DNA of 64,000 nucleotides, taken from Suillus spraguei (lineage: Eukaryota; Basidiomycota; Agaricomycetes; Boletales; Suillaceae). Shown piece by piece: positions 47,433-57,791 of this stretch. The DNA lies in the NCBI GenBank assembly GCA_016800925.1, contig JABCPU010000276.1, positions 26,257 through 90,256 of the forward strand. Reading direction: 5' to 3'. Numbering within the stretch: the stretch's first letter is position 1; each line of letters starts with the position of its first letter. Below the pieces are notes generated by a model. It did not search any database. It had not been told where the DNA came from and was given only the letters and a program-made list of their open reading frames with translations. The position numbers and the translations under genes are program-made.

Positions 47433-47906
47433 TGTTACAATCGTACGTGCCCCTATTCATTTCTACTACATTTACCCTGTATATTACGTAACATGACTCT
47501 GACTCATATGCTCAACGCATCTGTACTATAGTTGCCTTCCTTCTTTGGATACGCACTTACATTCTCACGTCTCTCTTGGTCCGTGCGCACATATTGGCCT
47601 ATTTAAGCACGTTGTACTACACTTGTATACTTCACTTTAATCTTACTGGGTTTTACCTGGAATCTCCTTCGCTTAGGTCTCCAACCTAAGTCATCTTGAA
47701 TCGTCTCTAAGTCTAAGCACTCCTTAGCCTTAGTCTCTATTCTCGCGGATACCTCTTAGACTTATCTTTGAGGCTGAACCCTTGATCGTACTCAGAACAC
47801 GTTCCTTGTACTTTCACCCTGTCCTTCTTTGGACATTGTAAGAACTTCCCAGCAGACCGTCTGTGTCTTCTCACTGTCACTGGTGATGCCACCCCAGTTC
47901 ATAACA
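47433..47906 (+). repeat. 5' LTR of element 1
   Basis: 474 bp; differs from the 3' LTR only at four CpG-related transitions. TATA-like box at 47,600 and predicted transcript start at 47,634. Confidence 0.95.
47600..47607 (+). promoter_or_regulatory. TATA-like box of the LTR promoter
   Basis: TATTTAAG. The proposed transcript start at 47,634 is 34 bases downstream, the usual eukaryotic distance. The box is kept in the diverged LTR of element 2 (57,583-57,590, minus). Confidence 0.6.
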
Positions 47907-47907
47907 A

Positions 47908-47918
47908 AAGATTAAAGT
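47908..47918 (+). other. Self-primer binding site
   Basis: AAGATTAAAGT begins 2 bases after the 5' LTR and is the exact reverse complement of 47,634-47,644 (ACTTTAATCTT) in the LTR. Match ends on both sides, so the length is exactly 11, as in Tf1 where the first 11 bases of the RNA prime minus-strand synthesis. No TGG-starting tRNA-type site is present. Confidence 0.75.
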
Positions 47919-48105
47919 CCATTTTGATCGTCGACTATCCAGTCCTCGACCCTGAACCCTGATCACCTAGATCAGTAGACTAGCGTACGCGTATGCTGAG
48001 CAGATTGTCAAGAGAAGTCCTCTGACAGAAGAAAAGCCCTGACGGACAGCAAGACAGCGCGTGTAGGCACCGAGAAAGTATAACTCATCAGAAGAATCAT
48101 CAACC

Positions 48106-48941
48106 ATGTCGACCAAAGAATTCGAATACAAGATCGGTCAACCGACTGGTTTTGATGGAGATCGTGATAACTCTCGCGAGTTTATCCAGTCGTGCAATTT
48201 GCACTTTGACATCAATGAAAAGCTTTACACCACCGACAAACAGAAGATCATCTACATAACATCCTTTATGACCGAAAGAAACGCCAAATCTTGGAAGGAA
48301 CAATTCCTTGAACACGCCCAATCTACCGACACTTCTGGACAAAAAGTTGGTTATGGGACAATGGTGGATTTTATGAAAGTTTCAAAGAAGCCTTTGAACC
48401 AGTGGATACCAAAGGAACCGCGCTTACGAAACTTAGAGATCTCAAACAAGGAACGGGAGATCTTCACACCTATGTCGCTGACTTTGAGGCACTTGCAGCC
48501 AAGGCTCAGATCACCGACAATGCAACAAAGATTCAGTTCTTCCAAGACGGCCTTAATTGGGGTATCCTCATAAAGCTTTTCGCGACAGGAGATGTCTCCG
48601 AAATATTCAGAGAAGTTGTGCTGCAATGCGTTGCCATTGACAACGCCCATCATCAGCTTCAAGCCATGAGGACACGTCATGTTCCACAACAGAAGAAGAA
48701 GAACTACGGGAATGCACGGTATATTCCGAACCGTGATTCCAACACAATGGTCGTAGATCGAATCTCCGATATGGAGAGATCCGAGTGCATGAAGAAAGGA
48801 CAATGCTTCGGATGCAAGAAGACAGGACACCACATTCATAATTGTCCTGAAAGAAAGAAGAAGACTCCGCTCCGACAAACCGAAGTCAAAGGAGACGAAG
48901 AAGATGAAGAAACAGTAAGACGGATTGTCCGGGATTTTTGA
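48106..48941 (+). pseudogene. gag of element 1 (one frame break)
   Basis: Starts MSTKEFEYKIGQPTGFDGD, a capsid-like region with MTERNAKSWKEQFLEHA, and ends with a CCHC zinc knuckle (CFGCKKTGHHIHNC) and a basic tail. Near 48,378 one A is missing from an A run compared with element 2 (DFMKSFKEAF), which shifts the frame. After that the second frame runs on to the stop at 48,941. Gag packages RNA and forms the particle. Confidence 0.85.
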
Positions 48942-51900
48942 TGTGGAGAAACAAAGACTTGACGTATGTTTCTCCTAATGTATTACTAAGACTTGTACGT
49001 GCTGTAGGTGAAAGAAAGGAACTTCGTGTTCCTATTACCCTCCACTCGCGTACTCGCTTGAAATCCGTCGACACCACCGCTGTTATCGATTCAGGAGCAG
49101 CAGGAACATTCATCTCTGAAGAGTTTGTGAAACTCCATCAAATCACACGACGAAAACTTAAAAACACCATTTCGAGTTACAACAGCAGATGGAACTCTTA
49201 TAAAAGGAGGACCAATCACGCACTACTGCCTTCTAGTGGTCAAGATTGACGAACGAACCATGTATGGAAAATTCAACATCACCAAGTTAGGAAGAAGAGA
49301 TCAAATCCTTCTTGGAATTCCATGGTTACGGGCAATGAACCCAATTATAGATTGGACCGCCGAAACACTTGTCCTCTTGCGGACGGAGAAATCAGATGAA
49401 ATTGAAATTGACTTAGATATGGATCGGAAGAAGAATGGGTTGCCTCGACTCTTCAATCATTATGCCAAATGGCAACATTCCCGACTTCCAAAACCCTTCG
49501 TAATTCCATCCATTCCTGAAGAATCTGAATCCGAAGTACGAATGCCACGTACTACAGGACCCATTCCACGTGTACAACTACCAAGCAGTATCACCAATTC
49601 CTCGCGCAGAAAAACGCAAGAATGAATCCGAACCCGAGTATCGGGTCGGACAAGAACCTATTGAGCAACGGCCAATAGAAGAACAGAACATGGAAAGAGA
49701 AAAGCGGAAGAAGAAATCCCAGGACGGAACCAACGTACCGAAATTATCCAAGTTCTTCGTTCCCCCGAAAACCCTTTCAGCTTCAATGAAGAAATCCCCG
49801 ATAGAAAAACCCGTGCCCTCGTTGATCCCAACGAGGATGATGACCAATTCAATACCATGAAGATGTCTGGCACGCGCCAGAAGTGCAGAAATTTCCTCTA
49901 TGAACTAGGAGATGGAGAATTTCTGTGGAATACGACACTGATGGAGTTAGCATGAGGATCATAGAAGAAGTATCCATGGATACACCCTTACACATGCATG
50001 GAACTTCTCGATTCGAGCAATCCTCCACCTACTCCACAATTCCCTTTCCCTCCGAAATATAGTAACAAAGCTCAGGAATTCGCCACGGATGAAAGGAAAA
50101 GAAAAAGAAATCCTTCGAAGAATTGGTCCCGATTATTTGCATGACTTTGCAGACGTCTTTGCTAAAGACGGATTGAACAAACTACCCCGAACGCCCTGGT
50201 ATTGATCATCGGATCGACACTAAACCCGGTTTTATTCCTCGTACGTCTAAGGTTTACCCGCTATCGGAAAAAGAACGCGCTGCGTCAAAACGTTTATCGA
50301 TGAAAATGTTGCGAAAGGTTTATCTCAGAATCGAAATCACCCCAAGCAGTGGTTTCTTCTTTGTGGGAAAGAAGAGTGGAGAATTGCGTCCCTGTCAAGA
50401 TTATCGCTACATCAATGATTGGACAGTCAAGAACGCTATCCGCTCCCACTCCCTATTTCCCTTGTCGCACTCTTCATAACGCACAGTTCTTTACGAAAAT
50501 GGATATTCGGTCCGGTATAACAACATTCGCATCCATCCTGATGATAGGTGGAAAGCTGCTTTTACCACGGAATTCGGCCTCTTCGAACCAAACGTCATGT
50601 TTTTCGGCCTTTGCAATTCCCAGCAACCTTCCAAGCATACATGAATCGCACCTTTCAACAAGAAATCAATGAAGGATGGATGGTTATCTACATGGACGAT
50701 ATCCTGATTTTCTCTACAACAATGGCAGAACACCGTGAACGGACAAGACGAGTTTTGATGAAAATACGAAAGAACATCTGTTCCTGAAACCGGAGAAATG
50801 TACCTTTCGATGCAGAAGAAGTGGAATACCTCGGAATGATAATTCGCCCCGGACAAGTTGCTATGGATACCGCCAAAACAAGGGAATCTCCGAATGGCCA
50901 GTCCCGAAATCTGTAAAAGACGTTCGGTCATTCCTCGGTTTTTGCAACTTCTACCTGCACGTTCATTTCCCACTATTCTGACATGCCCGACCCCTTATCG
51001 ATTTGACAAAGAAAGATAAGGCCTTTGAATGGTCAACTGAATGTATGGACACCTTTGAAGAACTGAAACGACGCTTCACATCCCAACCGGTACTCCGTAA
51101 CCCTGATCCTTCCCGACAATTTGCTATTGCTACCGACGCTTCGCTCGTAGCAACTGGTGGAGTTCTACTACAGACTGATGAGAATGGTGTTTACCACCCA
51201 TGCGCATATCTCTCACAGTCCTTAAACCCCGCAGAACGAAACTATCAGATCTTTGATCGGGAACTCCTTGCCGTGATCCGGGCACTGAACGAATGGCGTC
51301 ATTATCTTGAAGGGAACCCTCACCCCGTCCTGGTATTCACCGACCACAAGAACCTTCTGTACTTTAGAAGTGCACAGAAGCTTACCCGTCGCCAAGCACA
51401 TTGGCAATTGATTTTGTCCATTTACGATATTGAACTGCATCACGTTGCAGGTACTAAATTAGCAGTACCTGATGCACTATCCCGCCGGCCCGATTATGAC
51501 TCCGGTAAAGACGATAACGAGGACCAGACACTCCTCCCTGACGCTCTATTCGTTCGTCTTATTGATACCGATTTGAAGGATGTCTTATCATCCTCTGACC
51601 CCCTCGACAACCCTGTCTTTAAGACGGCGTCCGATGCCCTTGATGGCGTGTGTCTTCCCCCTATGAAATCGGCACTCTCTGACTGGAAGATTGAGGAGAA
51701 CGTCCTCTATTTTAAGAATCGCGCCTATATTCCACCGGCGCACCGCTCCGATATCCTGAAACGGTATCATGATCATCCTACCGCGGGTCATCCCGGTAGA
51801 TTCAAAACAGAAGAGCTTGTTAAACGAGAGGCTTGGTGGCCCGCTATGGGCTCCTACATTTGGAAATATGTGAAGGGTGCGCCCTTTGCAGCAAATGAAA

Positions 51901-52983
51901 GCGGATACACATCCTATTCACCCACCGCTCACTCCATTCCCTCATCTGCAACTCGACCTTTTCCCAGGTCTCTGTCGACCTTATCACTGACCTACCTGTC
52001 TCTGGTGGCTTTGACAGTATCATGGTCGTGGTAGACCATGGCCTTACGAAGGGGATAATTGTTATCCCTTGTTTGAAAACCATCACTTCTGAAGGCGTTG
52101 CTAAACTATTTTTGAAATATGTCTACCGCCGATTTGGACTCCATGACAAAGTTATATCTGATCGAGGCCCGCAGTTCCTATCTCGCTTCTCTAAGGAACT
52201 TGCCCGACTTCTCAACTACGTCATCGCTCCATCTACAGCTTATCATCCACAGACTGATGGTCAAACTGAAAGACTAAATCAAGAACTCGAAACATATCTA
52301 CGCATCTATTGCCGCAACAACCCGAAGATTGGGTAGAACACCTACCAATCGCCGAATTCGTCCACAACCACCGAAAACATGATGCAAGGAATGCATCACC
52401 TTTCTATCTAATGATGGGATATGAACCACGTGCTATCCCTCACCTTATCCCTGACTCATCTGTCCCCGCAGCAGAAGATCAGTACGATCTCTGCAGAAGA
52501 TAAGAGAAGAAGCAATCGCCTGTCATAACATTGCAATGCAGACAATGGCCGAACGATCCCGAGGAGATAAGTACACCCCATGGAAAATCGGAGATAAGGT
52601 TTGGCTATCTGCCGCTAATCTTAGACTCAAACTCCCATCAAGGAAACTCGCCCCAAAACGATACGGACCTTTCCGATCATCGAAGTCTTATCTCCCATCA
52701 CGTTCACACTCAAACTCCCTCCGCAGTGGAAAATTCATCCCACGTTCCACGCTTCTGTCTTATCATCCTATAGCGAAACGGATGTACATGGCCCGAACTT
52801 CCCTGAACCACCACCTGACATCATCGAAGAAGAAGAAGAATACGAAATAGAAGCAATCCTTTCTCATAAAGGAACCGGCAATCGCCACGTTATCTCGTTT
52901 CCTGGAAAGGATACTCATCGGGAGATAACGAATGGCTCCCAGAGAAGAACTTGAAGAACTCCGCCGAATTTGAATGCTTATAA
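48938..52983 (+). pseudogene. pol of element 1: protease, RT, RNase H, integrase, chromodomain (several frame breaks)
   Basis: Blocks in order: protease AVIDSGAAGTFIS near 49,080; reverse transcriptase with VIYMDDILIFS (YMDD at 50,689-50,700); RNase H FAIATDASLVATGGVL near 51,120 and FTDHKNLLYF; an integrase zinc-binding region with HDHPTAGHPGRFKTEELV, then core [15 protein letters not shown] and [17 protein letters not shown] near 52,150-52,290; a chromodomain-like tail near 52,840-52,970. The order IN last with a chromodomain makes it a chromovirus. An extra A near 49,155, a 2-base loss near 49,580 and other shifts break it. It ends TAA at 52,981-52,983. Confidence 0.88.
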
Positions 52984-54070
52984 GAAGCAACACACCCTCT
53001 GATCATCCTTCAGTCAATCAACCGCACCAGCACTTGATCAACTACCACCATTGAAATGTCTTTCCCACTGCCTACATCACCCCTGTCACCGTTGCCACCA
53101 ATGACTCTGACTCTGAAGTTGAACAATACGGAACCCTCACAGCAGAAATCGATAATACCTCTTACATTGAAGCCGCCATCCTCTGCGAGGGACATGCCCT
53201 CGAAATCGAAAGAATCCTCACTGAAAGAGGCGCTTTCCCTGCCCTACTCCTCGTCAATATCATCCGCACAGCAGCCCTTATCGAAGTCACTGCCAAAGAA
53301 ACAACAGAAATTACGCTCCGTCACCGTTTCATTCATCTTCAGAAACGTATTCGTGCTTACGCTATGTTGTTGCTTCCCGATTCTTTTAAAATGATGTTGA
53401 AGAAGCTATTCACATTATTGCTGAACGTCGAGCAGGCGTTGCTCGACCTCCCTCTCCGCAGAAAGATACGCCACTTCCTATTCCAGCACCCGCTTCTTCG
53501 CACATGTATTCTAGTCTTGACGCCTTTGCTGGCCTATACACTGCTGTGCAAGAAATTGGACAACTCACCAATACAGTTGTCGACACCATCCAACAATCAG
53601 TCGCCGAAACCAGAGCAGCTAGAAACCTAGTAGAAGAAGCCATCACTGATTTACAACAAACACAAGCTGACCTCACATCTCCACGAACTCCATCTCCCAT
53701 CGAGCAGCCAACCTCGCCACCTCCCGTCATGACCTCTCTTGATTGCCCTGACTGGCTGTATGAACCCTGCACAAAGGAGCAGTGTGAGGCCGTTAAATTG
53801 CTAGGTATCTCTACCACTGAGTTGGTAACACTCGGCCCCCAACTTCGCAACCTTCATATACATCCTCCAATGTCTATCCCATCGTCGTTCGGTCCAATGG
53901 ACCCTGTTTCGCCGGTCTTAGTAAAAGATTTCGGCATAACCTCTCCGTCCTCCTCTGACGAGCTTCTTGTGGCTGCTGAACGAGCAGTTACTCCTGACCT
54001 TCCTACATCGGCGTATGCTCTTACCCTTGCTCAGCAAGCGCAGCTTAGGCGCGATAACACCTTGCCCTAA
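52974..54070 (+). CDS. Accessory ORF3 of element 1 (Pro-rich, coiled region; function unknown)
   Basis: The ATG at 52,974 overlaps the pol stop by 10 bases. In element 2 the same ORF reads continuously at its N-terminus (about 200 codons). In element 1 the first ~60 codons have small frame breaks, then a long open stretch runs ...AGVARPPSPQKDTPLPIPAP to MYSSLDAFAGL and on for 188 codons. It contains VDTIQQSVAETRAARNLVEE (likely helix/coil), DLTSPRTPSPIEQPTSPPP and HIHPPMSIPSSFGPMDP, and ends TLP-stop. No known domain recognised. Same place and length in element 2. It could be a Gag-like or envelope-independent structural factor; this is a guess. Confidence 0.7.
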
Positions 54071-54075
54071 AGCGT

Positions 54076-54522
54076 ATGAAACGGAATAAAGGAAAGAAGC
54101 GTGCCAGATCTACCAGTCCCAAACCCATCATCTCACCATCACCTCTACGCAAGGTTCACTCCAATCCTGATGAAAATATGAGATGCCGCGTCTGTGGACT
54201 ACTCGGGCATCGTCAGAAGAATTGCGCAGAATATCAGTGCAAAGTTTGCAGGTATTGGTCGCCGACTCATTTGTCCCTCTATTGCCCCAAACGAGTTGGA
54301 CCTCCTCCATTCGAGTTAACTTGGAAGGATGAGGGATTCTATGACGCACTTCATGCTTGGGAGTGGCAGCTTGATGATGAACGTATTCAAGGAGAAAAGA
54401 AAAGAGATTCTAAACGACGCGCTGGTCGTGAAGAAGCTGCGTATATGAGGAGCGGGTCCTTTGCCGACGAAGACTATGAATGGAGCGACGATCCTGTTTA
54501 CTATGAGAATCAAGATGACTAA
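54076..54522 (+). CDS. Accessory ORF4 of element 1: double zinc-knuckle protein (148 aa)
   Basis: Starts 5 bases after the ORF3 stop. A very basic N-terminus (MKRNKGKKRARS) precedes a classical CCHC knuckle CRVCGLLGHRQKNC and a second, wider one CKVCRYWSPTHLSLYC. Then comes a helix rich in Glu/Lys/Arg and an acidic Tyr/Asp tail. Element 2 encodes the same 148 residues with about 20 substitutions and no gap. CCHC knuckles bind nucleic acid; the position downstream of integrase is unusual, since nucleocapsid knuckles normally sit in Gag. Intact in both copies. Confidence 0.8.
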   Translation: MKRNKGKKRARSTSPKPIISPSPLRKVHSNPDENMRCRVCGLLGHRQKNCAEYQCKVCRYWSPTHLSLYCPKRVGPPPFELTWKDEGFYDALHAWEWQLDDERIQGEKKRDSKRRAGREEAAYMRSGSFADEDYEWSDDPVYYENQDD

Positions 54523-54541
54523 AGTCGGTGACTTTACGTGT

Positions 54542-54551
54542 AAAAAGGGGG
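54542..54551 (+). other. Polypurine tract of element 1
   Basis: AAAAAGGGGG three bases before the 3' LTR, the expected plus-strand primer. Confidence 0.85.
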
Positions 54552-54554
54552 TAA

Positions 54555-55028
54555 TGTTACAATCGTACGTGCCCCTATTCATTTCTACTACATTTACCCT
54601 GTATATTACGTAACATGACTCTGACTCATATGCTCAACGCATCTGTACTATAGTTGCCTTCCTTCTTTGGATACGCACTTACATTCTCACGTCTCTCTTG
54701 GTCCGTGCGCACATATTGGCCTATTTAAGCACGTTGTACTACACTTGTATACTTCACTTTAATCTTACTGGGTTTTACCTGGAATCTCCTTCGCTTAGGT
54801 CTCCAACCTAAGTCGTCTTGAATCGTCTCTAAGTCTAAGCACTCCTTAGCCTTAGTCTCTATTCTCGCGGATACCTCTTAGACTTATCTTTGAGGCTGAA
54901 CCCTTGATCGTACTCAGAACACGTTCCTTGTACTTTCACCCTGTCCTTCTTTGGACATTGTAAGAACTTCCCAGCAGACCGTCTGTGTCTTCTCACTGTC
55001 GCTGGTGACGCCACCCCAGTTCGTAACA
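54555..55028 (+). repeat. 3' LTR of element 1
   Basis: 474 bp, 470 identical to the 5' LTR. Confidence 0.95.
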
Positions 55029-55033
55029 ATGGG
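55029..55033. repeat. Target-site duplication ATGGG, right
   Basis: Exact copy of 47,428-47,432. Confidence 0.93.
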
Positions 55034-56178
55034 TATACGAGCTCATCAGTGGTCACCCAGACCGAATCAAACACAATTTTGGCATCGACTTTCAAACCTT
55101 TGAGGATCTATTAGAAGTTCTTCAGCGACATGGATTTGTCCAGTCCCACAACGGTGTCACTGTTGAAGAGCAACTTGGAATATTTTTGTATATGTGTGTT
55201 ACAGGGCTCTCTTCTTGTCATGTTGGTGAGCGGTTTCAGCATTCTCCAGACACAATTACGAGGTAAGTATGTCAATAATTTGAGATGAACAGTAGGCTGA
55301 TGATTTTCACAGATATTTCAAGCGCATGCTCATTTTCTTTTTGTCCCCTCCCTTCTACACTGCAAATGTCGGGTTCCAAACGAACATACTCCCATTTCTG
55401 CAGCAATCTGCAATGACCCACGCTTCACATTATTTGATCAATGCATTGGTGCTGTTGACAGTACTCATATTCAGGTCTTTGCATCACTTGAGCACCATAC
55501 TGTCCTGTGCGACCAAAAGGGATTTTTGTCTCAAAATTGTCTTTTTACATGTGACCTAGATTTTTATTTCACATACTCGCTCACAGGCTGTGATGCCTCA
55601 GCTGCCGATGCTACCCTATGGAATGATGCACAGTCTCATGACTTGTGTATGCCTGCGCACAAGTATCTTCTTGCTGATGCAGGATTTGGTACATGTGACG
55701 CCCTTCTTGTACCTTACCGAGGTGTGCGCTATCATTTGAAAGAATGGTGCCAAGCAAATATTATGTGAGTTTATATGTTCTAGATTGTTTTTGTATTAAA
55801 TTACTTTGTCCTAGACCACAAAATCCCAAAGAATTGTTCAATCTTTGACACACAGCACTTTGCAATATCATTGAACGGATCTTTGGTGTGTTGAAGTGGC
55901 AGTGGTACATTTTGATGCTTGCACCAGAATATAGCATGCATGTTCAGGCTCGAATCCCAGCAGCGCTCTGTGCTATTCACAACTTTGTATGAAGGTACAA
56001 TCCTGACCTGCTTGACCTCACCCTTGACCATGAGTATGATTTCGCAAAGGATGACATTGGAGGATATGGAACACTTGGTGATGGACTGGCAGATACTGCT
56101 GAGAGGAGGCGAGCAGATGCTCATCGGGAGGTGATTGCAGAGGCGATGTGGGCTGACTATCTTGAGAAGCGTGAATGA
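55034..56178 (+). pseudogene. Harbinger (DDE_4) transposase, main part downstream of Ty3 insertion
   Basis: Reads VYELISGHPDRIKHNFG, VTVEEQLGIFLYMCVTGLSS, VGERFQHSPDTI and, after an intron, TRYFKRM. Then come FDQCIGAVDSTHIQVF, GFLSQNCLFTCDLDFYFTYS, KYLLADAGF, VPYRGVRYHLKEW and, after a second intron, PKELFNL-stop-HTALCNIIERIFGVLKW, ending EKRE at 56,176-56,178. This is the PIF/Harbinger nuclease. Breaks are a 2-base shift near 55,385 and two in-frame TGA codons (55,846 and 55,990) where the family has arginine, consistent with CGA to TGA changes. Confidence 0.85.
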
Positions 56179-56258
56179 AGGGGACTCCCATTACCTCAGT
56201 CTCAAGTTTTTTTTACATGTATGATATTCTTCATTCAAATTCAGTCTGGTGGGCTCCT

Positions 56259-56540
56259 TGAGCGCTCTCCAGATCGAGGCCCTGAATGTCAAGCCTGGTT
56301 GAGGATGAGTGCTCTCCAGATCCAGGCCTGAATGTCAAGCTTGGGGTGAGTGCTCTCCAGATCATTAGATGAAGATGCGTTGGAACCTGCTTCCCAATCC
56401 CTGCTGTCAAATGGAATGCCATTATTACATAGATGCATTAGACGAAGATGCATTGGAACCCGCTTCCCAATCCCTGCTGTCAAACAGAATGCCATTTAGT
56501 ATTACATAGATGCGTTAGGCGAAGATGCATTGGAGCCTGC
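56259..56540. repeat. Tandem repeats at Harbinger right end
   Basis: Three spaced copies of AGTGCTCTCCAGATC (near 56,261, 56,307, 56,348), then units of 73 and 77 bp starting TTAGA(T/C)GAAGATGC at 56,365 and 56,438, and a third unit from 56,515 cut at 56,540 by unrelated sequence (TGTAACAAAC...). Confidence 0.8.
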
Positions 56541-57286
56541 TGTAACAAACATATTGGCGCTGGGCTTAAAACCCCATATTTTGACACTCGTCTCACGTCT
56601 ACAGGAGTTACCACTTGTCCATGGCTGTCTTACCCCATTTAGCAGTACCGGCGGCATCCCACGCTTACCGCACACCGTACCGACTGCCACACCTCATTCC
56701 ACGAACCGATGTCCTTCCATGTCCTTGCCGCATCCGCATAGCTCCATTTGGTGCGTAGTTTGTTTCCTGTTCGTTATCACTGATTCCACAGCAAGCGTTA
56801 TTACATGTTGCCTCGTGCTGCAGTGCCTCGTGCTATGTTTACTTACGGTGGTTACTACACTCCAGCGCTACTGATCTCGCCTAGAGTATTCCAAGTACAT
56901 ATGAATTAGGATATAAGCACTGCGTACCCCACACAATACAGCACCTGATTTTACACCATTACACGTACTATAGGTCAAGATTATTGTCTAGCTCAGGATT
57001 AACCCAGTAGTGGACATAGTCTTTAAAGTTCCCTTATCGCTCGTTAATACATCACACTTGTTCTCCGTTACCGCCAGCATACTGCTGGACTTTCGACTGT
57101 TACTTTTGACTGAACTTCTCACGCTCCGCTACTTTACCGCTGAAAGTACCGCGGACTTCCTTACTGTTTCTTTGCACCACTCGCAACCTTACCGCTACCG
57201 CTGAGACCACCGCTTGACATCGCTCGCTAGACGCAACTGTTACTGACTTTATCTCGACGACGGTAGCACCGCTACGCACGGCGCTA
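56541..57286. other. Unassigned sequence between Harbinger end and element 2
   Basis: It interrupts the third terminal unit and is itself cut by element 2, so it may be part of another inserted element. ACCGCT-type words cluster at 57,070-57,280. ORFs here are not supported. Confidence 0.35.
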
Positions 57287-57760
57287 TGTTATGAACTGGG
57301 GTGGCGTCACCAGCGACAGTGAAAAGACACAGATGGTCGGCTGGGAAGTTCTACAATGTCCAAAAAGAGGACAAGGTGAAGTACAAGGAACGCGTTCCGA
57401 GTATGATCAAGGGTTCGGCCTCAAAGACAAGTCTAAGAGTTCTACGAGAATAGAGACTAAGACTAAGGAGTGCTTAGACTTAGAGACGATTCAAGACGAC
57501 TTAGGTTGGAGACCTAAGCGAAGGAAGTTCCAGGTAAAACCCAGTAAGATTAAAGTAGTGAATTTACTACAAGTACAACATGCTTAAATAGACCAATATG
57601 TGTGCACGGACCAAGAAGGATGTGAGAATATAAGTGCGTATCCGAATAAGGAAGGCAGCTATAGTACAGATGCATTGAGCATATGAGTTGGAGTCATGTG
57701 ACATGATATACAAGTAAGAAGATAAAGGGAAAATGAATAGGGGCACGTACAACTGTAACA
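57287..57760 (-). repeat. 3' LTR of element 2
   Basis: 474 bp, TGTTAC...ATAACA on the minus strand. Keeps the ACTTTAATCTT word (57,546-57,556 as its complement) and TATTTAAG box at the same spacing as in element 1. Confidence 0.92.
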
Positions 57761-57763
57761 TTA

Positions 57764-57772
57764 CCCCCTTTT
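57764..57772 (-). other. Polypurine tract of element 2
   Basis: AAAAGGGGG on the minus strand, three bases from the LTR. Confidence 0.8.
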
Positions 57773-57791
57773 ATATGTAAAGTCACCAACT

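Larger units (their letters stand above)
47433..55028 (+). mobile_element. Ty3/gypsy chromovirus (Tf1/sushi-like), element 1, full length 7,596 bp
   Basis: 474-bp LTRs starting TGTTAC and ending GTAACA (ATAACA in the 5' LTR), a 5-bp TSD, an 11-base self-priming site, gag with one zinc knuckle, pol in the order PR-RT-RH-IN-chromodomain, two extra ORFs, and a polypurine tract. LTRs differ at 4 of 474 positions. gag and pol carry several 1-2 base frame breaks, some in A runs. Confidence 0.93.
46331..56540 (+). mobile_element. PIF/Harbinger-like DNA transposon, split by a Ty3 element
   Basis: The transposase remnant (listed separately) identifies the superfamily. Possible left end GGTGCTGTTTGGACAGC at 46,331, preceded by TTA. 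A loosely inverse sequence (CTGCTGTCAAATGGAATGCC) ends near 56,420, followed by TTA-like bases, as expected for the 3-bp Harbinger target duplication. The end assignment is tentative; the right end is multiplied in tandem. Confidence 0.5.

Noticed and set aside
53056..53630. 112- and 88-codon ORFs in other frames at the start of ORF3 in element 1
   Set aside because: Comparison with element 2 shows they are out-of-frame readings caused by small indels in ORF3.
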